Shown: positions 50,699 through 61,673, numbered from the stretch's first letter. The stretch is 64,000 bases of DNA from Chitinophaga sedimenti (GCF_023156195.1 NZ_JAKUKA010000001.1:2852001-2916000), one strand, 5' to 3'. Numbers and translations: made by a program. The notes: generated by a model from the sequence alone, not told the origin.

Positions 50699-53600
50699 TT
50701 AAAGGTTGATTTGTAAGCCTGCAACAAATACTTTCATCGGAGGTAGTATATAGAATGCCTGCGTTTCCGGATCGCGGCCTTCATAAGAAGTGATCGTAAA
50801 CAGGTTTTGACCAGACAGATTGATACTGGCATTTTTCAGCTTCATTTTATCCTTCAGCCAGCCTGGCAGCTGGTAAGATAATGTGATGTTTTTGGCGCGG
50901 ATGAAAGAGGCATCAACATACGAAGCATCGCTGTACAACCAGCTGTTATAAGCGTTTCTGCCGGCGGCCGACTGCGAATAACGCTGGTACCTGGCCTTGT
51001 CGCCAGGCTTCTGCCACCTGTCCAGGAATTGTACCGGCACATTGCTCGAAATAAACCCGGTAGAGTATACATCAACATTGAATATACCCGGAACATCCTG
51101 CAGCAGGCTTTGCTGACCGGTTTGTTTTACGAACTGCAGGAATATGTCCAGCTGCAGGCCTTTATACCGCAACGTATTGTTTATACCACCAAAGAACTTC
51201 GGCAGTGTAAGCACCCTCGTGGTTTCATATACGGGATGACCTGCATACAGATTACTGCCCGCATCGGAACCGGTGGTACCATCGAGCTTTCGTACCGTAT
51301 AAAGACCGGTGTTGGGATCGATGCCTGCATATACCCATGCCAGTGCCCTGCCGGTTACGGGCTGCCCTATTTCCAGTGAAGAAGCGTAGCTGGAGTTTTC
51401 AAGATTATCAAATTTGATAAGCTTGTTGCGGTTGATGGAAATATTGAAAGAAGTATTCCACTGCAGCTCCTTTTTCGCGATGTTGCTCGTGTTCAGGATA
51501 AACTCCCACCCGGAGTTTTCTACCAGTGCCGGGAAGTTATAGTTCGGGATGCTTGAATACCCCGTCATGGAGGGTAGGCGGTAGCTCAGCAACTGATTGG
51601 AGCTGCGATTGTTGTAATACACAGACGAAAGGGAAATGCGGTCGTTGAAGAAAGCGAGGTCCAGCCCGAATTCCAGCTTTGCATTTTTCTCCCATGCCAC
51701 ATCCGGGTTCGCCAATGCGCCGGGGGCAAAACCCGTGGCGCCCTGGTAGGTATTGCTGCGCCGGGAGTAGAGGTCGTAATACGCATAGTTGTTAATACCG
51801 TCGTTACCGCTGGTGCCATAGCTGGCGCGTAGCTTGCCAAGACTCAGGAACGTGAGGTCCTGTGCAAATTTTTCGGAAGAAAAGATCCAGGCCATTGCAG
51901 CGGAATAAAAGTTACCAAACTGCCGGTCCGGACCGAATTTAGAAGAACCATCCCTTCTGCCGGTCAGGTTGATGATGTATTTATCATCGAGGTTGGCGTT
52001 TAAACGACCGAACAGCGCATTATAGTTATATAGATAAGAACCTCCATCGGCTGTTTGTACCGTACCCGCATTCGCAATGTTTCCGATGAGGGCATCGCTT
52101 ACAAAGTTCATCCCTACGACATAATTTCCCTGGTTGTCCGACTTCTGGAAGGTGGTACCTAGCAATGCGGACATTTTCACGCCGATTAACGAAAAGTCAT
52201 AGTTCAGTTGCGGCTCCGCGATCCAGGTTTTTTGTTGGTTCTTCGTCAGTATCAGGTTAGGATTAATAGGGCTCAGCGCCAGGTATAACGGCGAGTAGGA
52301 CGACTGCGGCTGCGTGGTCGTAATGTTTGCGTCCAGCTTGGTCAGACCTATGTTTGCAGATGCTACCAGGCCTTTGATGAGCTGGTACGATGGCCGGAAG
52401 CTGATTACCAGATTATCTGTTTTGTTCTCGTATGAACGGACAGTATAGGCATAGGGATTGTTGGCATTGTCGGAGTTCGGGCCACCCCAGTTGAGCGTGC
52501 CGTCAGGTTTAAAAGATGCCGGTGCGTTAGGCGCCCGCAATGTAAAAGGCGATACGTCGAATTGTGCGTTTAAATTGGTATTTTTCAGGTAGTTGCCTGT
52601 AAAATCGATCTTCAGCTTTTTGTTGGCTGAATAAGAAACCAGGTTGAAGTTCAAGGCGCCGCGCTTGTCGTCGTACTCTCCCGGGAACATGCTGCCCTGG
52701 CGGTTGAAGGTGCCTCTTAACGTGTATTGCGTGAGATCATTGCCGCCGGAAAAAGACATATTGAGATTGGTATACGCCGCAAAATTCCCGATCAGTTCCT
52801 TCTGCCAGTCGTGATTCTCCGTTTGGCTCCACGTGCCATTTACATCATAGTTCGGGTCACTCGGATTAGTGGCAATGTCGGGGACGGGCAGCCCATCATT
52901 CCTGAAGGCTTCGCGACGCATCTCCGGTATTGTTGTGTACTCATCAACTCCAGTGGTTTCGGCGCCTGTGTGAAACCCTGTGTTACGTTCAGGCCCAGCG
53001 ACATTTGTCCGGGTTTTCCTTTCTTAGTCGTGATCAGTATCACGCCATTACCACCACGGGAGCCATATATAGCGGTAGCATCCGCATCTTTCAGGATGTC
53101 GATACTGGCAATGTCGTTAGGGTTGATGTAATTCAGCGGATTGCCCTGCGCGCCATTCGCTGTAATACCGGAGATGCCGTTATTGCCCAGCGGGTCTTGC
53201 AGCAGCGCTGACTGGTAAGGCACACCATCGATCACATACAACGGGTTGTTCTGCACTGCACTGTTCAATGAGGAGCGGCCCCTGATGGTAACGCTGACGG
53301 TACCATTGGCAACACCGGAACTCTGAATGATCTGCAAGCCGGTGGCCCTCCCCTGCAAAGCCAGCAACGGGTTTACAACGGGTTGCTTTTCGATATCTTT
53401 CGAGGTGATGGTAACAATATTACCGGTAGATAACTTTTGCTTCTCCGTATAATAACCTTTGTTGACTACGATTTCGTTCAGGGCGGACACTTTAGTAATG
53501 GCAGTGAGGGTAGAAAGATCCGTTTTGCCATTCACGCGCACCTCCATCGTTTCGATCGTTAAGCCGCTGATCACCAGCACGGCATTTTCACTTACATTAT

Positions 53601-54150
53601 TCAACTCGAAATATCCATCGCTGTTGCTGGAGGTCCCATTCTGTGAACCTTTCACCTGGATGGTGGCCACCACGGGCTGGCCCTTGGCATCCACCACACG
53701 TCCTTTTACGGGTATGAGCAGTATTGGTGCCTGTTCTGCCTCCACGGGCACTGCGGCAGCGAGTCGCGGGCTGATCACCACATATTGATCAACAATTTTA
53801 AAACGCAGGGGCTGATGCTCGAATATTTCCTCCAGTACCTGGGCCAGTGGCGCGCCCTGTACATTCATACTCACGTTCCTGCCCTGTCGGATCAGCTCTT
53901 TTCCATAGATGAAACTGAATCCGCTCTGGCGTTTGATTTCGGTCAATACCTTTTCCAATGGCCTGTCTTTGACGGACATGGTGATCGCCTGGCCATTGCT
54001 GTTGGCGGCCACCTGCAAAAATGTAATGGTCAATAAAACGGCAGTCAATCGCATAATCCGGGCAATTTGTGGGCTGAATCCGCTACGGTAGCTTACGAAG
54101 CGGAAAATGCTCCCGATGAATCCTGGTTGGCCAGAAGTTACTAAATGCAT
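50699..54150 (-). CDS. SusC-like TonB-dependent transducer with STN domain, pair 3 (frameshifted)
   Basis: The start MHLVTSGQPGF at 54150 is preferred; an ATG at 54189 adds 13 residues. A late signal helix (LTAVLLTITFLQVAANSNGQ) is followed by the STN domain (KDRPLEKVLTEIKRQSGFSF), a carboxypeptidase-regulatory domain (VKGRVVDAKGQPVVATIQVK), the plug (VSVTIRGRSSL, GSRGGNGVILITTKKG) and the barrel ending VFVAGLQINL. The frame breaks at CC 52924-52925. One added base gives QYREMRREAFRNDGLPVPD. Repaired length is about 1150 residues. With sigma, FecR and SusD on the same strand it forms a self-inducing uptake locus. Confidence 0.94.
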
Positions 54151-54214
54151 AGTTTTGCACTGTTTGGTGAAGTAATAAATGAGTCGCATTGTTTATTCTC
54201 GGTACTGAACTACG

Positions 54215-54237
54215 CCGTCCCGGTCGCAACGGGGCGG
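54215..54237 (-). promoter_or_regulatory. Intercistronic hairpin between FecR and SusC, pair 3
   Basis: CCGTCCCG (54215-54222) pairs with CGGGGCGG (54230-54237) with one mismatch. It has the same position as the perfect hairpin in pair 2. Confidence 0.4.
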
Positions 54238-54248
54238 TTTTGGTTTTT

Positions 54249-55399
54249 TTACCACTTTGTAACGGTCACCTGGTCGCCATCGATCACGAACTTGATCTGG
54301 TGAGTCATTTCGAGCAGGGAAAGTAATTTGGAGATGGGCAGATTCCGGTTGATGTCAGCCACAAAAGTTTCGTTTATCTTGTCTTTATATACCACTTTGA
54401 TATCATACCAACGGGCAATCTCGTCCATGATTTCTTCCATGGTATTGCCATTGAACTGGAAGCGCCCGTTCTTCCATGCCATTACTTCATCCAGGTCCGG
54501 CGATGCATTCGTACTGAGTCGCAATTCAGCAGAGAGCACGGCCTGTTGACCCGGTTGGATAACAATGGCAGATTTGTCAGCCTGTACTTTCACGCTTCCC
54601 TCCAGTAGCGTAGTCCGCACCATTTCCCGGTTATAGGTATTTATATTGAAATGTGTACCGAGGACTTCTATCACCTGCCTACCGCTCTTTACTTTAAAAG
54701 GCTGCGCGGGATTTTTGGCCACTTCAAAATACGCCTGGCCGTTTACTTCCACGATCCTGTCGCCTTTCGGAAAAGCGCCCGGGAAGCGGATGGAGGAAAG
54801 CGCGTCCAACCAAACTTCCGTGCCATCGGCCAGATGCAGGTGAAAGATCCTGCCCTTTTGCGTGGTGACGGTGTTGAACGCCGGTGTCCGTCAACCGTGG
54901 GTTGGTAGGAAAGCGAGCCTTCCTGCTTCACGGCCTGGGTGCCAGAGAGGCGGAGCGTTCCGTTTTGCACGCTATCTAATGATGTGATGGTGCCGTCGGG
55001 CAGGGTGAGCAACACCTGTTGCTGTGCCGGTGCAATATCATTTTTAAACCGCTGCTCCTGTGGCAGGCTGGCAAGGGAATGCCGTGCCGGTGCGCGGAAG
55101 AACAAAAAATAACCGCCTATGCCCATGGCTAGCAGTACAACAGCGGCCGCCCACCAGGTTCGGATAGGGATCCGGCGTACAGCGGGGGTTTCTTTAGCGA
55201 GAATGTTGGCCAGCAGCTTTTCCGCCCGTTGCGGCTCCAGTACCTCGTCGGTGTCCTGCAATTGCTCGCCATGCTCGGCAATGAGCTGACTTAACTCTTC
55301 TGGCGGGGAATGCTGCACCAGGAACATAAATTCCATTTTTTGTTCCTCGGTTGCGGTTTTGTTATAATATAGCCGGAATAACTCCTGTAACCGTTCCAT
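54249..55399 (-). CDS. FecR family anti-sigma factor, pair 3 (frameshifted)
   Basis: The start MERLQELFRLYYNKTATEEQ (55399). It has a cytosolic part to residue 85, a membrane helix (WWAAAVVLLAMGIGGYFLFF), then FecR (LHLADGTEVWLDALSSIRFP, NGQAYFEVAKNPAQPFKV) and a C-terminal DUF4974-like domain (NGNTMEEIMDEIARWYDIKV). The frame breaks at about 54881-54884; one added base gives the link GHPAFNTVTTQKGRIF. Repaired length is 383 residues. It keeps the sigma factor inactive until SusC of pair 3 binds ligand. Confidence 0.92.
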
Positions 55400-55464
55400 A
55401 GAAATTGATTGATACTTACAGGACAAATCCGCTTTTCAAAAAGGGGGAAGGGAAGAAAATATTT

Positions 55465-56044
55465 TTAGTAGAAAAGAGAAATCAGGGAAACGTAAAGCCC
55501 GATCCTGCTCCGCAGGTGGGTAGAAATATGCTTTACGGCCAGTTCTATATGTGTTTTAACGGACTCCTTACCAATGTTCAACCGGTCGGCGATCTGTTGG
55601 TAGGTGAGCTTTTCGTGCCGATGCAGCAGGTACACCTGCCGCTGGCGTTCGGTAAGCTGATCGATGGCTTCATCCAGCAAGATGTAAAATGGGGCGGCAG
55701 GATCGTGTTGGTCGCCTTTGCCGGCATCTTCCTTTACCCATTTCTCCCAGTTCTGAAATTCCCGGGATATTTTCTGGAGGGCATTCAATGCCCTGGTGTT
55801 TGGATATCACAATGAGGTAGCTCCGGAAATTGCGGACGTCTGGTAGCGTTTCCCGGGTTTGCCAGATTTTGAGGAAGGCATCCTGTACAATTTCTTCCGT
55901 AAGCTCGCGGGATTCGGTAATACGGTAGATGTGTGTGGAGAGAAATGGCTGCCATTGATGGAACAGGTAGGTGAAAGCCTGTTCATTCCCCGCAGCTACC
56001 TGAGAAAGGAGCTCATGTTCATTGTATGGTTGATCTGCCGGCAA
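55465..56044 (-). CDS. ECF-type RNA polymerase sigma factor, pair 3 (frameshifted)
   Basis: Region 2 is EQAFTYLFHQWQPFLSTHIY and RELTEEIVQDAFLKIWQT. Region 4 is LTERQRQVYLLHRHEKLTY with the HTH QQIADRLNIGKESVKTHIEL. The two halves are in different frames. The break is at 55799-55801 and needs one base fewer or two more (VISxxTRALNALQKI). The length is about 193 residues. It is first in the operon sigma, FecR, SusC, SusD, double TlpA. Confidence 0.9.
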
Positions 56045-56243
56045 TTCCCGCTCGTTGTAAACACCTGCAAACTAGTGCAAAAATCCTAAAAGTTCTAATT
56101 TCCGCCACTTTGGAAAAATATTGGCCTGGAAGGCTGGCAGCACCCGAGCGGGGTCTGATAAACGGGAAGGTGATGAACTGGAATAAAAATGGGCCGACGC
56201 AACAGTATTGGTCAGCCCTAATTTATCCTGAACCGTTCCTACG

Positions 56244-57031
56244 TTACAAATTCAGGAACCATTTAGTCGTTTCGATCCTGGATGCTTCGGGCCCAATCTC
56301 CGGGCGCCTGGCATAAATCTGTTTTGCTGCACCACCGGCAGGATAACGCAGCTGGTCCCTCCCGTCAGTTGCGGCCTCAAAAATAACTTTCGCAATATCT
56401 ATGGGTTCTCCCGTTTGCTGTATGCGGCCGAGCACCTTCTTTATCACCCCATCGTATAAAGGATGCGCAACGGTATCGGCAGAGGTGAATAAACTGGTTT
56501 TCGTTGCATCCGGCGATACCGTTTTAACACCTATACCAAACATTGCTAACTCAATACTTAAACATTCGCTCAAACCCTCTAACGCCCACTTAGTAGAATT
56601 ATAGACACTGCTTAACGGAAAACCCGTAAGTCCGGCCATAGAAGTGGTGTTAATAAACAACCCACCTTTCTTTTCCCTGAAATACGGTATAAAAGCCTGG
56701 ATGACTTTCAACGGCCCCAAAAGATTGGTGTTAATCTGCCTTAATACCTGTTCCTCACTAACAGCTTCCAAAGGTCCAAATAAGCCATGACCGGCATTAT
56801 TCAAGACTACATCAATGTTGCCTGAGGAAATTGCGGTTTGCACCGTTGATTGAATTTGTGCATCGTTTGTTACATCTAAAGGAAGAATCGATACATTTTC
56901 AAGTGCGGTTAACTCCGTTTCGGATGCTGGTGTCCTCATGGTCGCTATCACCTTCCAGCCTTTCGCCTGGAACAACTTCGCGGTTGCCTTGCCGATGCCT
57001 GATGAAGCACCGGTAATAAAATTGTTTTCAT
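56244..57031 (-). CDS. SDR family oxidoreductase (frameshifted near the start)
   Basis: A classical short-chain dehydrogenase. With one added base in the T4 run 57025-57028 it starts MKNNFITGASSGIGKATAKL, the NAD(P) loop TGxxxGIG. It goes on with LDVTN, NNAGHG, catalytic Ser in NTTSMAGLTG and Y-x-x-x-K in SSVYNSTKWALEG. The length is 262 residues. The cofactor and substrate class are only general (NADPH-type, aldehyde or ketone). It is divergent from a HxlR regulator with a palindromic site in the 83-base gap, so it is very likely the regulator's target. Confidence 0.93.
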
Positions 57032-57083
57032 ATATCCTGATACTGTTTATGATTCAAAAATATTGGCTAAAGAGTATACATTT

Positions 57084-57106
57084 GATACTTGTATCCTTTA
57101 GGATAC
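57084..57106. promoter_or_regulatory. Operator candidate for the HxlR regulator
   Basis: GTATCC (57091-57096) and GGATAC (57101-57106) form a perfect inverted repeat around TTTA. It overlaps a second one, GATAC-TT-GTATC (57084-57095). It lies in the divergent promoter region between the SDR (start 57031) and hxlR-like (start 57115) genes, as HxlR operators usually do. Confidence 0.65.
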
Positions 57107-57114
57107 TTACTACT

Positions 57115-57465
57115 ATGACAAACAAAAACACCGAACGACATTTTAAAGAGAAGATTAAGGCCATACAGGACACGATGTTTGTACTTGGGGGAAAATGGAA
57201 ACTGCCGGTCATCCTTTCCATTTACAGTGGCAACAAGCGGTTTAATGACATTGCCGGTTCTATTCCCGGTATAACCAACCGTGTATTGTCTAAAGAGCTA
57301 AAACACCTGGAAGAAAACTTACTGATCAACAGAACCGTTATAGATGATTATCCTGTCAGGATCGAATACACCATTACCGATTACTGTTTAACTACGGACG
57401 AAGTGGCTGCTCCAATGGAGAAGTGGGGTAAGATTCATCAGAAGAAGCTGAGGGGAAGGATGTAG
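57115..57465 (+). CDS. HxlR family transcriptional regulator
   Basis: A 116-residue winged-helix protein with the family core DTMFVLGGKWKLPVILSIYSG, RFNDIAGSIPGITNRVLSKEL, LKHLEENLLINRTV and VRIEYTITDYC. The ATG at 57115 is used; longer forms upstream would run through the operator. HxlR proteins bind as dimers to palindromes and often sense reactive electrophiles or oxidants, sometimes by a Cys. Here the only Cys is near the C-terminus (DYCLTT). It probably controls the divergent SDR gene and itself. Confidence 0.92.
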   Translation: MTNKNTERHFKEKIKAIQDTMFVLGGKWKLPVILSIYSGNKRFNDIAGSIPGITNRVLSKELKHLEENLLINRTVIDDYPVRIEYTITDYCLTTDEVAAPMEKWGKIHQKKLRGRM

Positions 57466-57595
57466 GTTTAATCATCATTTTAATAGCGAAGCTGTGTCGG
57501 CATTGAAGATGGTACTTTGGAGGAATGCTATTTCTCTTTCGTATCCTAATATAAAAGTTAGTAAGACTGTTATACAATTTTTTTATATCGGCAGT

Positions 57596-58000
57596 ATGTT
57601 CAATTTTTTTAGAAAGAAATCCAAATCGGCGGTCTATTCACTGGACGCACTAGCCTCCTATGCCAATAAGGACAAATATTTTGTGAGGGTAGCCCGCTTC
57701 ATGGAGCTTGATGCTAATCAGTGTACCATTACAGTAATTGATCCATATGCACCGCGGATGATTACTATGGATTCATGGCCGGAAACAATCTTCCTAAATG
57801 CAACGGGGCAACGCACGGTAAAGCAATTTATCGAAGATACAGCAGAGCGCTATAATGGCCATATTCCGAGTAAACTCGATAGTTTCATTATCAGCGAATT
57901 AGAGAAGTTGGTATTTGAGTATAGGATTATAGAACTGACGGATTTCCCAAACGCTCTACAAGCTCAATTTGAAAAACCGGTGCCAAAAAGTAGTAAATGA
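57596..58000 (+). CDS. Unrecognised protein, PqqD-like features
   Basis: A 134-residue protein starting MFNFFRKKSKSAVYS. The C-terminal half (ETIFLNATGQRTVKQFIEDT, then ELEKLVFEYRIIEL) resembles the PqqD/RRE winged helix (LNxTG..RT...I...Y...L..L...G.IE). If so it could bind a leader peptide. No radical SAM or precursor peptide gene is visible nearby, so this is a weak call. It is the last gene before the first copy of the hairpin/tRNA-end-like repeat. Confidence 0.55.
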   Translation: MFNFFRKKSKSAVYSLDALASYANKDKYFVRVARFMELDANQCTITVIDPYAPRMITMDSWPETIFLNATGQRTVKQFIEDTAERYNGHIPSKLDSFIISELEKLVFEYRIIELTDFPNALQAQFEKPVPKSSK

Positions 58001-58075
58001 GTTTTGCGTTTCGAACTAATTTGAGTTTGTATAGGCACGGCTTACATCTAAAGGGTGAAATAACATAAAAGCAGA

Positions 58076-58165
58076 AAACCCGCTCATAGAGCGGGTTTCA
58101 CTTCGTTGGTGCCCGGTAGCGGGAGGTTTTCGAACCAGTTTGTGCAGATAATCAACAGATTAAGA
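58076..58165. repeat. Hairpin plus tRNA-end-like repeat, copy A
   Basis: The perfect hairpin AAACCCGCTC-ATA-GAGCGGGTTT (58076-58098) is followed by the core from 58108 with GGTGCCCGGTAGCGGG, TTCGAACC and GATAATCA. Read on the minus strand the core ends GGGCACCA, like a tRNA 3' end after a TTCGAA loop, but the stems do not pair. Copies B and C lie at 63135 and 63650 in the same orientation. It marks the left edge of the AT-rich islet. Confidence 0.75.
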
Positions 58166-58589
58166 TATTGACAAATTCGTCTTTTAAAATTAACGATTAG
58201 TTAATTGAATTTTCTTACGAAGGGACGAGTAATAAGCTTATCGGGCACAATCCAATCGTCAAATGATATTGCAAGGATAGACTTAATGTTATCCCGCTTT
58301 TCTGGAAAATCCTATGGTTACTGTTTGTTCATTTAAATAGCTTACGATGGTTTTCTATCGATATTGGATGCAGGTAGGATGCTTCGATTCTAGTTAAACG
58401 GAGATTTTAATATAACTATTATTTTGAATAAAAAACAACCCAATAGAAAACTCCCAACCCCAGTTTTGCATAAAACATCTGAAAAACCTGAGATTACCGG
58501 AGTGGTATGAACTAGCATCAAATTTTCCTGGCTGTTTTGACTTGATAGTCTCATTAAAGACGTATATTTGAAAATACAGATATCATGTA
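58166..58589. other. Gene-free AT-rich stretch
   Basis: No convincing reading frame on either strand. It holds one perfect inverted repeat, AATTAAC-GATTA-GTTAATT (58188-58206), just right of copy A, which could be a recombinase or regulator site. The promoter of the following two genes must lie here, but no clear TAnnTTTG box was identified. Confidence 0.5.
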
Positions 58590-59283
58590 ATGATGAATTT
58601 TTTTAGTAAGAGGGAATAAAGAGTCTTTTCAATTTACTCATCGAATAAAGCATTTGGAGATTAGAATAGCTGGAAATATCGAGCAGAGCAGGGAAAATGC
58701 TGCCACGATTTTATATGATAATTTTCACTTGCGGTTTCCGGACTTTCGGAACCTTTATTCATTTACAGAAGAAGCAAAAGGGGCATCAAAGGAGAAACTA
58801 TACATTTTGTCGGACAAGTATAATTTAGACAGGAATTTTAGAGATGCAATATTAGGTAAAGGGCCAATTGAAATTGGTTTATTCAAGGCTGTATTGTTAA
58901 TATATGGTTGGATAGAAACTGCATTAACAGATCCCGATGTTTCTAGTATGAACGAAAAAATACATGATGATTTTATCATAGATGTCAACTATAATTCCAT
59001 TCCGCAGAACGATATTTATTTCATAAAATCAAGTTATTTGAATGGCGCTTATGATATGCAGCTTGAAAAGCTCGTTGATTTAAACCTGTTGGCCGTGGCT
59101 TCAGTTAGTTCAGTGGCGGGTAACTTTAATACTTATTTTACCCCACTTGTAGCACCCGGCGCATCGAGAGAGAATTTTACTAGTGAGTCTGATAAGTCTG
59201 GAATGAAAACGTATAGCCTTTGGCGTGAAATTCTGAATGATAAACATAATAGAATAAGTTCCTGGCATAATAATAGATTCTAA
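58590..59283 (+). CDS. Unrecognised soluble protein of the islet (start probably frameshifted)
   Basis: The sure part is open from 58654 (TTG) to 59283, 209 residues with no family recognised. It is rich in Asn, Asp and Ile, with mixed helix and strand (KLYILSDKYNLDRNFRDAIL, FKAVLLIYGWIETAL). A more normal start is ATG at 58590/58593 (MNFFSKR) if the GGG at 58612-58614 has one base too many; this yields about 230 residues. No signal or membrane helix. Its stop overlaps the next start (TAATG), so the two are translated together. It is AT-rich compared with the rest of the window. Confidence 0.6.
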
Positions 59284-59762
59284 TGGTATTTGATCACACT
59301 GTAGCTTGGTCCTATTTTGGCGGATTTGCTTCCCTGGCACTAACAGTTCTTGTCATTTTTCTTAAAGATAATTATAAACGGGATACACAAAGAAAGGTTC
59401 TGGAAAAGCTCTATCACACAAGTCCGGAAGAAATAGGTAATATAGATGCAAAACTTGATATAGATGGATTTAAATCGCCTAATGTCTTCCAAATCGCTGC
59501 AATGTGGGGCGTGCAGCCGCTTTTTATTTTATGCTTTCTAAATATTCCCACTCTTGGAGGTGAATATTGGGTCATCGTTGTTTTTATCTTGATTTTGATA
59601 ACTCTATTGCATGAATTTTATTCAGCTGATAGATTTTCGGGAAAATTATTATATCAATTATTTATACTCTCTCTTTGGATTAGCTTATTTTTATTTAATA
59701 ATAAAATCGCGAAGATAAAGGGACAAGAAAAAATAACTTCTAAATCAGAGGTACTAAAATAA
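59283..59762 (+). CDS. Unrecognised membrane protein of the islet
   Basis: A 159-residue protein with about four membrane helices: near residues 9-27 (WSYFGGFASLALTVLVIF), 70-90 (MWGVQPLFILCFLNIP), 93-110 (YWVIVVFILILITLL) and 120-140 (LLYQLFILSLWISLFLF). Between helices 1 and 2 lies a soluble loop of about 40 residues (NYKRDTQRKVLEKLYHTSPE). It is coupled to the upstream soluble protein by the TAATG overlap. A soluble protein plus a membrane partner is a common layout of abortive-infection or toxin/immunity pairs, but there is no motif to prove this. Confidence 0.7.
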   Translation: MVFDHTVAWSYFGGFASLALTVLVIFLKDNYKRDTQRKVLEKLYHTSPEEIGNIDAKLDIDGFKSPNVFQIAAMWGVQPLFILCFLNIPTLGGEYWVIVVFILILITLLHEFYSADRFSGKLLYQLFILSLWISLFLFNNKIAKIKGQEKITSKSEVLK

Positions 59763-60336
59763 TTATTAGCATGAGCTGCTCAATCATATGAGTAATAATA
59801 CAAGAGCTCTACAATTATTAAACTTTCTATTATTGTCTTACGTTGAAATTTTTGGTTTATTAAATTAGGTATATCCCGGAATAGTGCGATCTACTGTACT
59901 GAGATTTTGTGCAGGTTCCTTTTCGCATTTCCTAATACCGTGTCATAGTTTGTTTCTTCGGTGAGCAATTCATCTATTCTATGAATCAGTTCCCTGTGTT
60001 TCCCTAAAAAGTAATAGAAGTAAGTACCAAAAATTTCAGCCGTATGCCGCGAGTTTACGCATTTTGCATTTGGGCAAACTCCTCAATTTACTGCATCGCT
60101 TCTATCCTCTTCTTATCTGTTTTATGCACGATACCTTGTCGAGTAGAATTGACTGGACAGTCTGCTGGTGGCTCTTTTAGTATCACCATTTGTAAGGACA
60201 GTTGCGAGACCATCGTCGAGATGATGCATGGAGAAGTCGTAAGAAAGTGGCAAAAGTAATTCCGGGAAATATGTGATAAAAGTCTGCTTAGGCAACTAGC
60301 AATCGATAGCTCAAAGAAGATAAAATGCGAAGTTGA
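59763..60336. other. Unclear region with decayed coding traces
   Basis: Two competing frames are seen. On the minus strand 59891-60082 encodes 63 residues that look like protein (HTAEIFGTYFYYFLGKHREL, ending NLHKISVQ) but lack a start, after a region reading KTDKKRIEAMQ. On the plus strand 60044-60259 encodes 71 residues (end SITICKDSCETIVEMMHG). They overlap, so at most one is real at each point. Indels like those elsewhere could hide a fourth gene downstream of the HEPN-type gene. Confidence 0.4.
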
Positions 60337-61673
60337 TTAAGAGGCCGCGTACTCCCCATAGTTGCGTTCCACTTCTTGTTGTATTTTTTGAATGATATCT
60401 GGGAGTGTCATGCTAGGATAACTTTTTGCATTGGCGTATATGATCCATTTGTAACGATAAATAATATGCGGCATGGTTTCCATCAATTTTACATGGGCTC
60501 TCAAATTAATCTGCCCGGTACCGTGAGTTTCAAGATTTCTCTGCTCGTAAAGTTCTTCTAAGATTGAATAGTAATAGGCGCGAGTTTGCTGGATTGCACT
60601 TGGAGTGAGTCTGGCTTCTAATTCTTTATGAGCAAGTTTGAAGAAATCGCTGTTGATCTTTTTCGCCAATAGTCTGAACGATTTCCCTCCGCGAAAGTAA
60701 AGTGACTGCTCATTAGCAGTAATGCCTAAAGACTGATAGCTGCTATTAATGGGGTGAATTGCATTTTGTAAATAGAGATATATTCTTCGTTTGCGAAACG
60801 ATTGTTCCCCCAGCAACATTGCTCCCGATATAATGCTCATCTTTTTGTTTGCATCAAGTCCCTTGTGTAGTACTTCGATAAATCTCCAGATACCAGAAAG
60901 TAATCTGTTTTGAAGCGCATTCTGATACATTCTGTCTAACTTCAGAAATTCATCCTTGGCTGCACTAAGATTATTTTTAAACACTTGATCAGCATTATTA
61001 TTAACTCGGTCAAGATTAAATTCATCTAAATATACTAATGGCCGTTCTCCTAAATCGTGAAAGTAGTAGCCGTAGTGTTTCTTCCGTCCGGAAGTAAACA
61101 TATAGTTTCTGTGATTGAATGATAAGGCGGTTTTAAGTATTGAGTTGATATATGCAACAGTTTCTCTAGCAGAATTAATTGCTTTGGCATAAGCGGTTAA
61201 ATAGGTTACGGCTTCAATCTGGACTTCACAGATTGCATAAGGTTCTTTAAAGAAATGATCCGGTTGTCAGCTGTTCCCTCATGTTTTTCGCATGAGGATG
61301 ATTGCCATTAAATATTTTGGATTCGTGGTAAGTAAACACATCACCATCCTTCATTATCAAATTCTCTATCTTGAAGGCTATTAGCCATGTTCGTTTAGGC
61401 ATATCATAGAAGGAATAAATTGCTTCGATCCTAGAGGCCCCGTTAAGTGATTTAAAATGTGCTTTTTTGCTTTTTCTGAGTTGATATCTCTGGGGTAGGG
61501 AAATCGTTCATACCGATCAGTAAAAATCTCACTGAGTAAATCTTGAGTTTCCTTTTTATTGTCGCGGGCCATTATAAGTTCCGAAGCAATGATCTGAGCA
61601 TAAAACAAAAAGGATTTGCTCCATGCTCGCAGTGCAACTGATGCTTAAGTTCAGTTACAGCTGTTTTTATCAT
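60337..61673 (-). CDS. HEPN-type putative RNase, last gene of the islet operon (three frameshifts)
   Basis: The start ATG at 61673 overlaps the upstream stop as ATGA. One base is missing at the A5 run 61607-61611 and one at the C4 run 61438-61441, and one base is extra at 61260-61261. After repair the frame closes at 445 residues. The N-terminal half reads HLTGASRIEAIYSFYDMPKR and LTTDHFFKEPYAICEVQIEA. The C-terminal helical half holds EELYEQRNLETHGTG. RNLETH (60523-60540) fits R-x4-H, the RNase motif of HEPN domains in toxins and defence proteins. No known full-length family is recognised. An RNA-cutting effector is inferred. Confidence 0.65.

Noticed and set aside
58076..58165. tRNA gene on the minus strand
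   Set aside because: A TTCGAA loop and a CACCA end are present, but the T-stem and acceptor stem do not pair and no complete cloverleaf can be drawn. It is kept as a tRNA-end-like repeat only.
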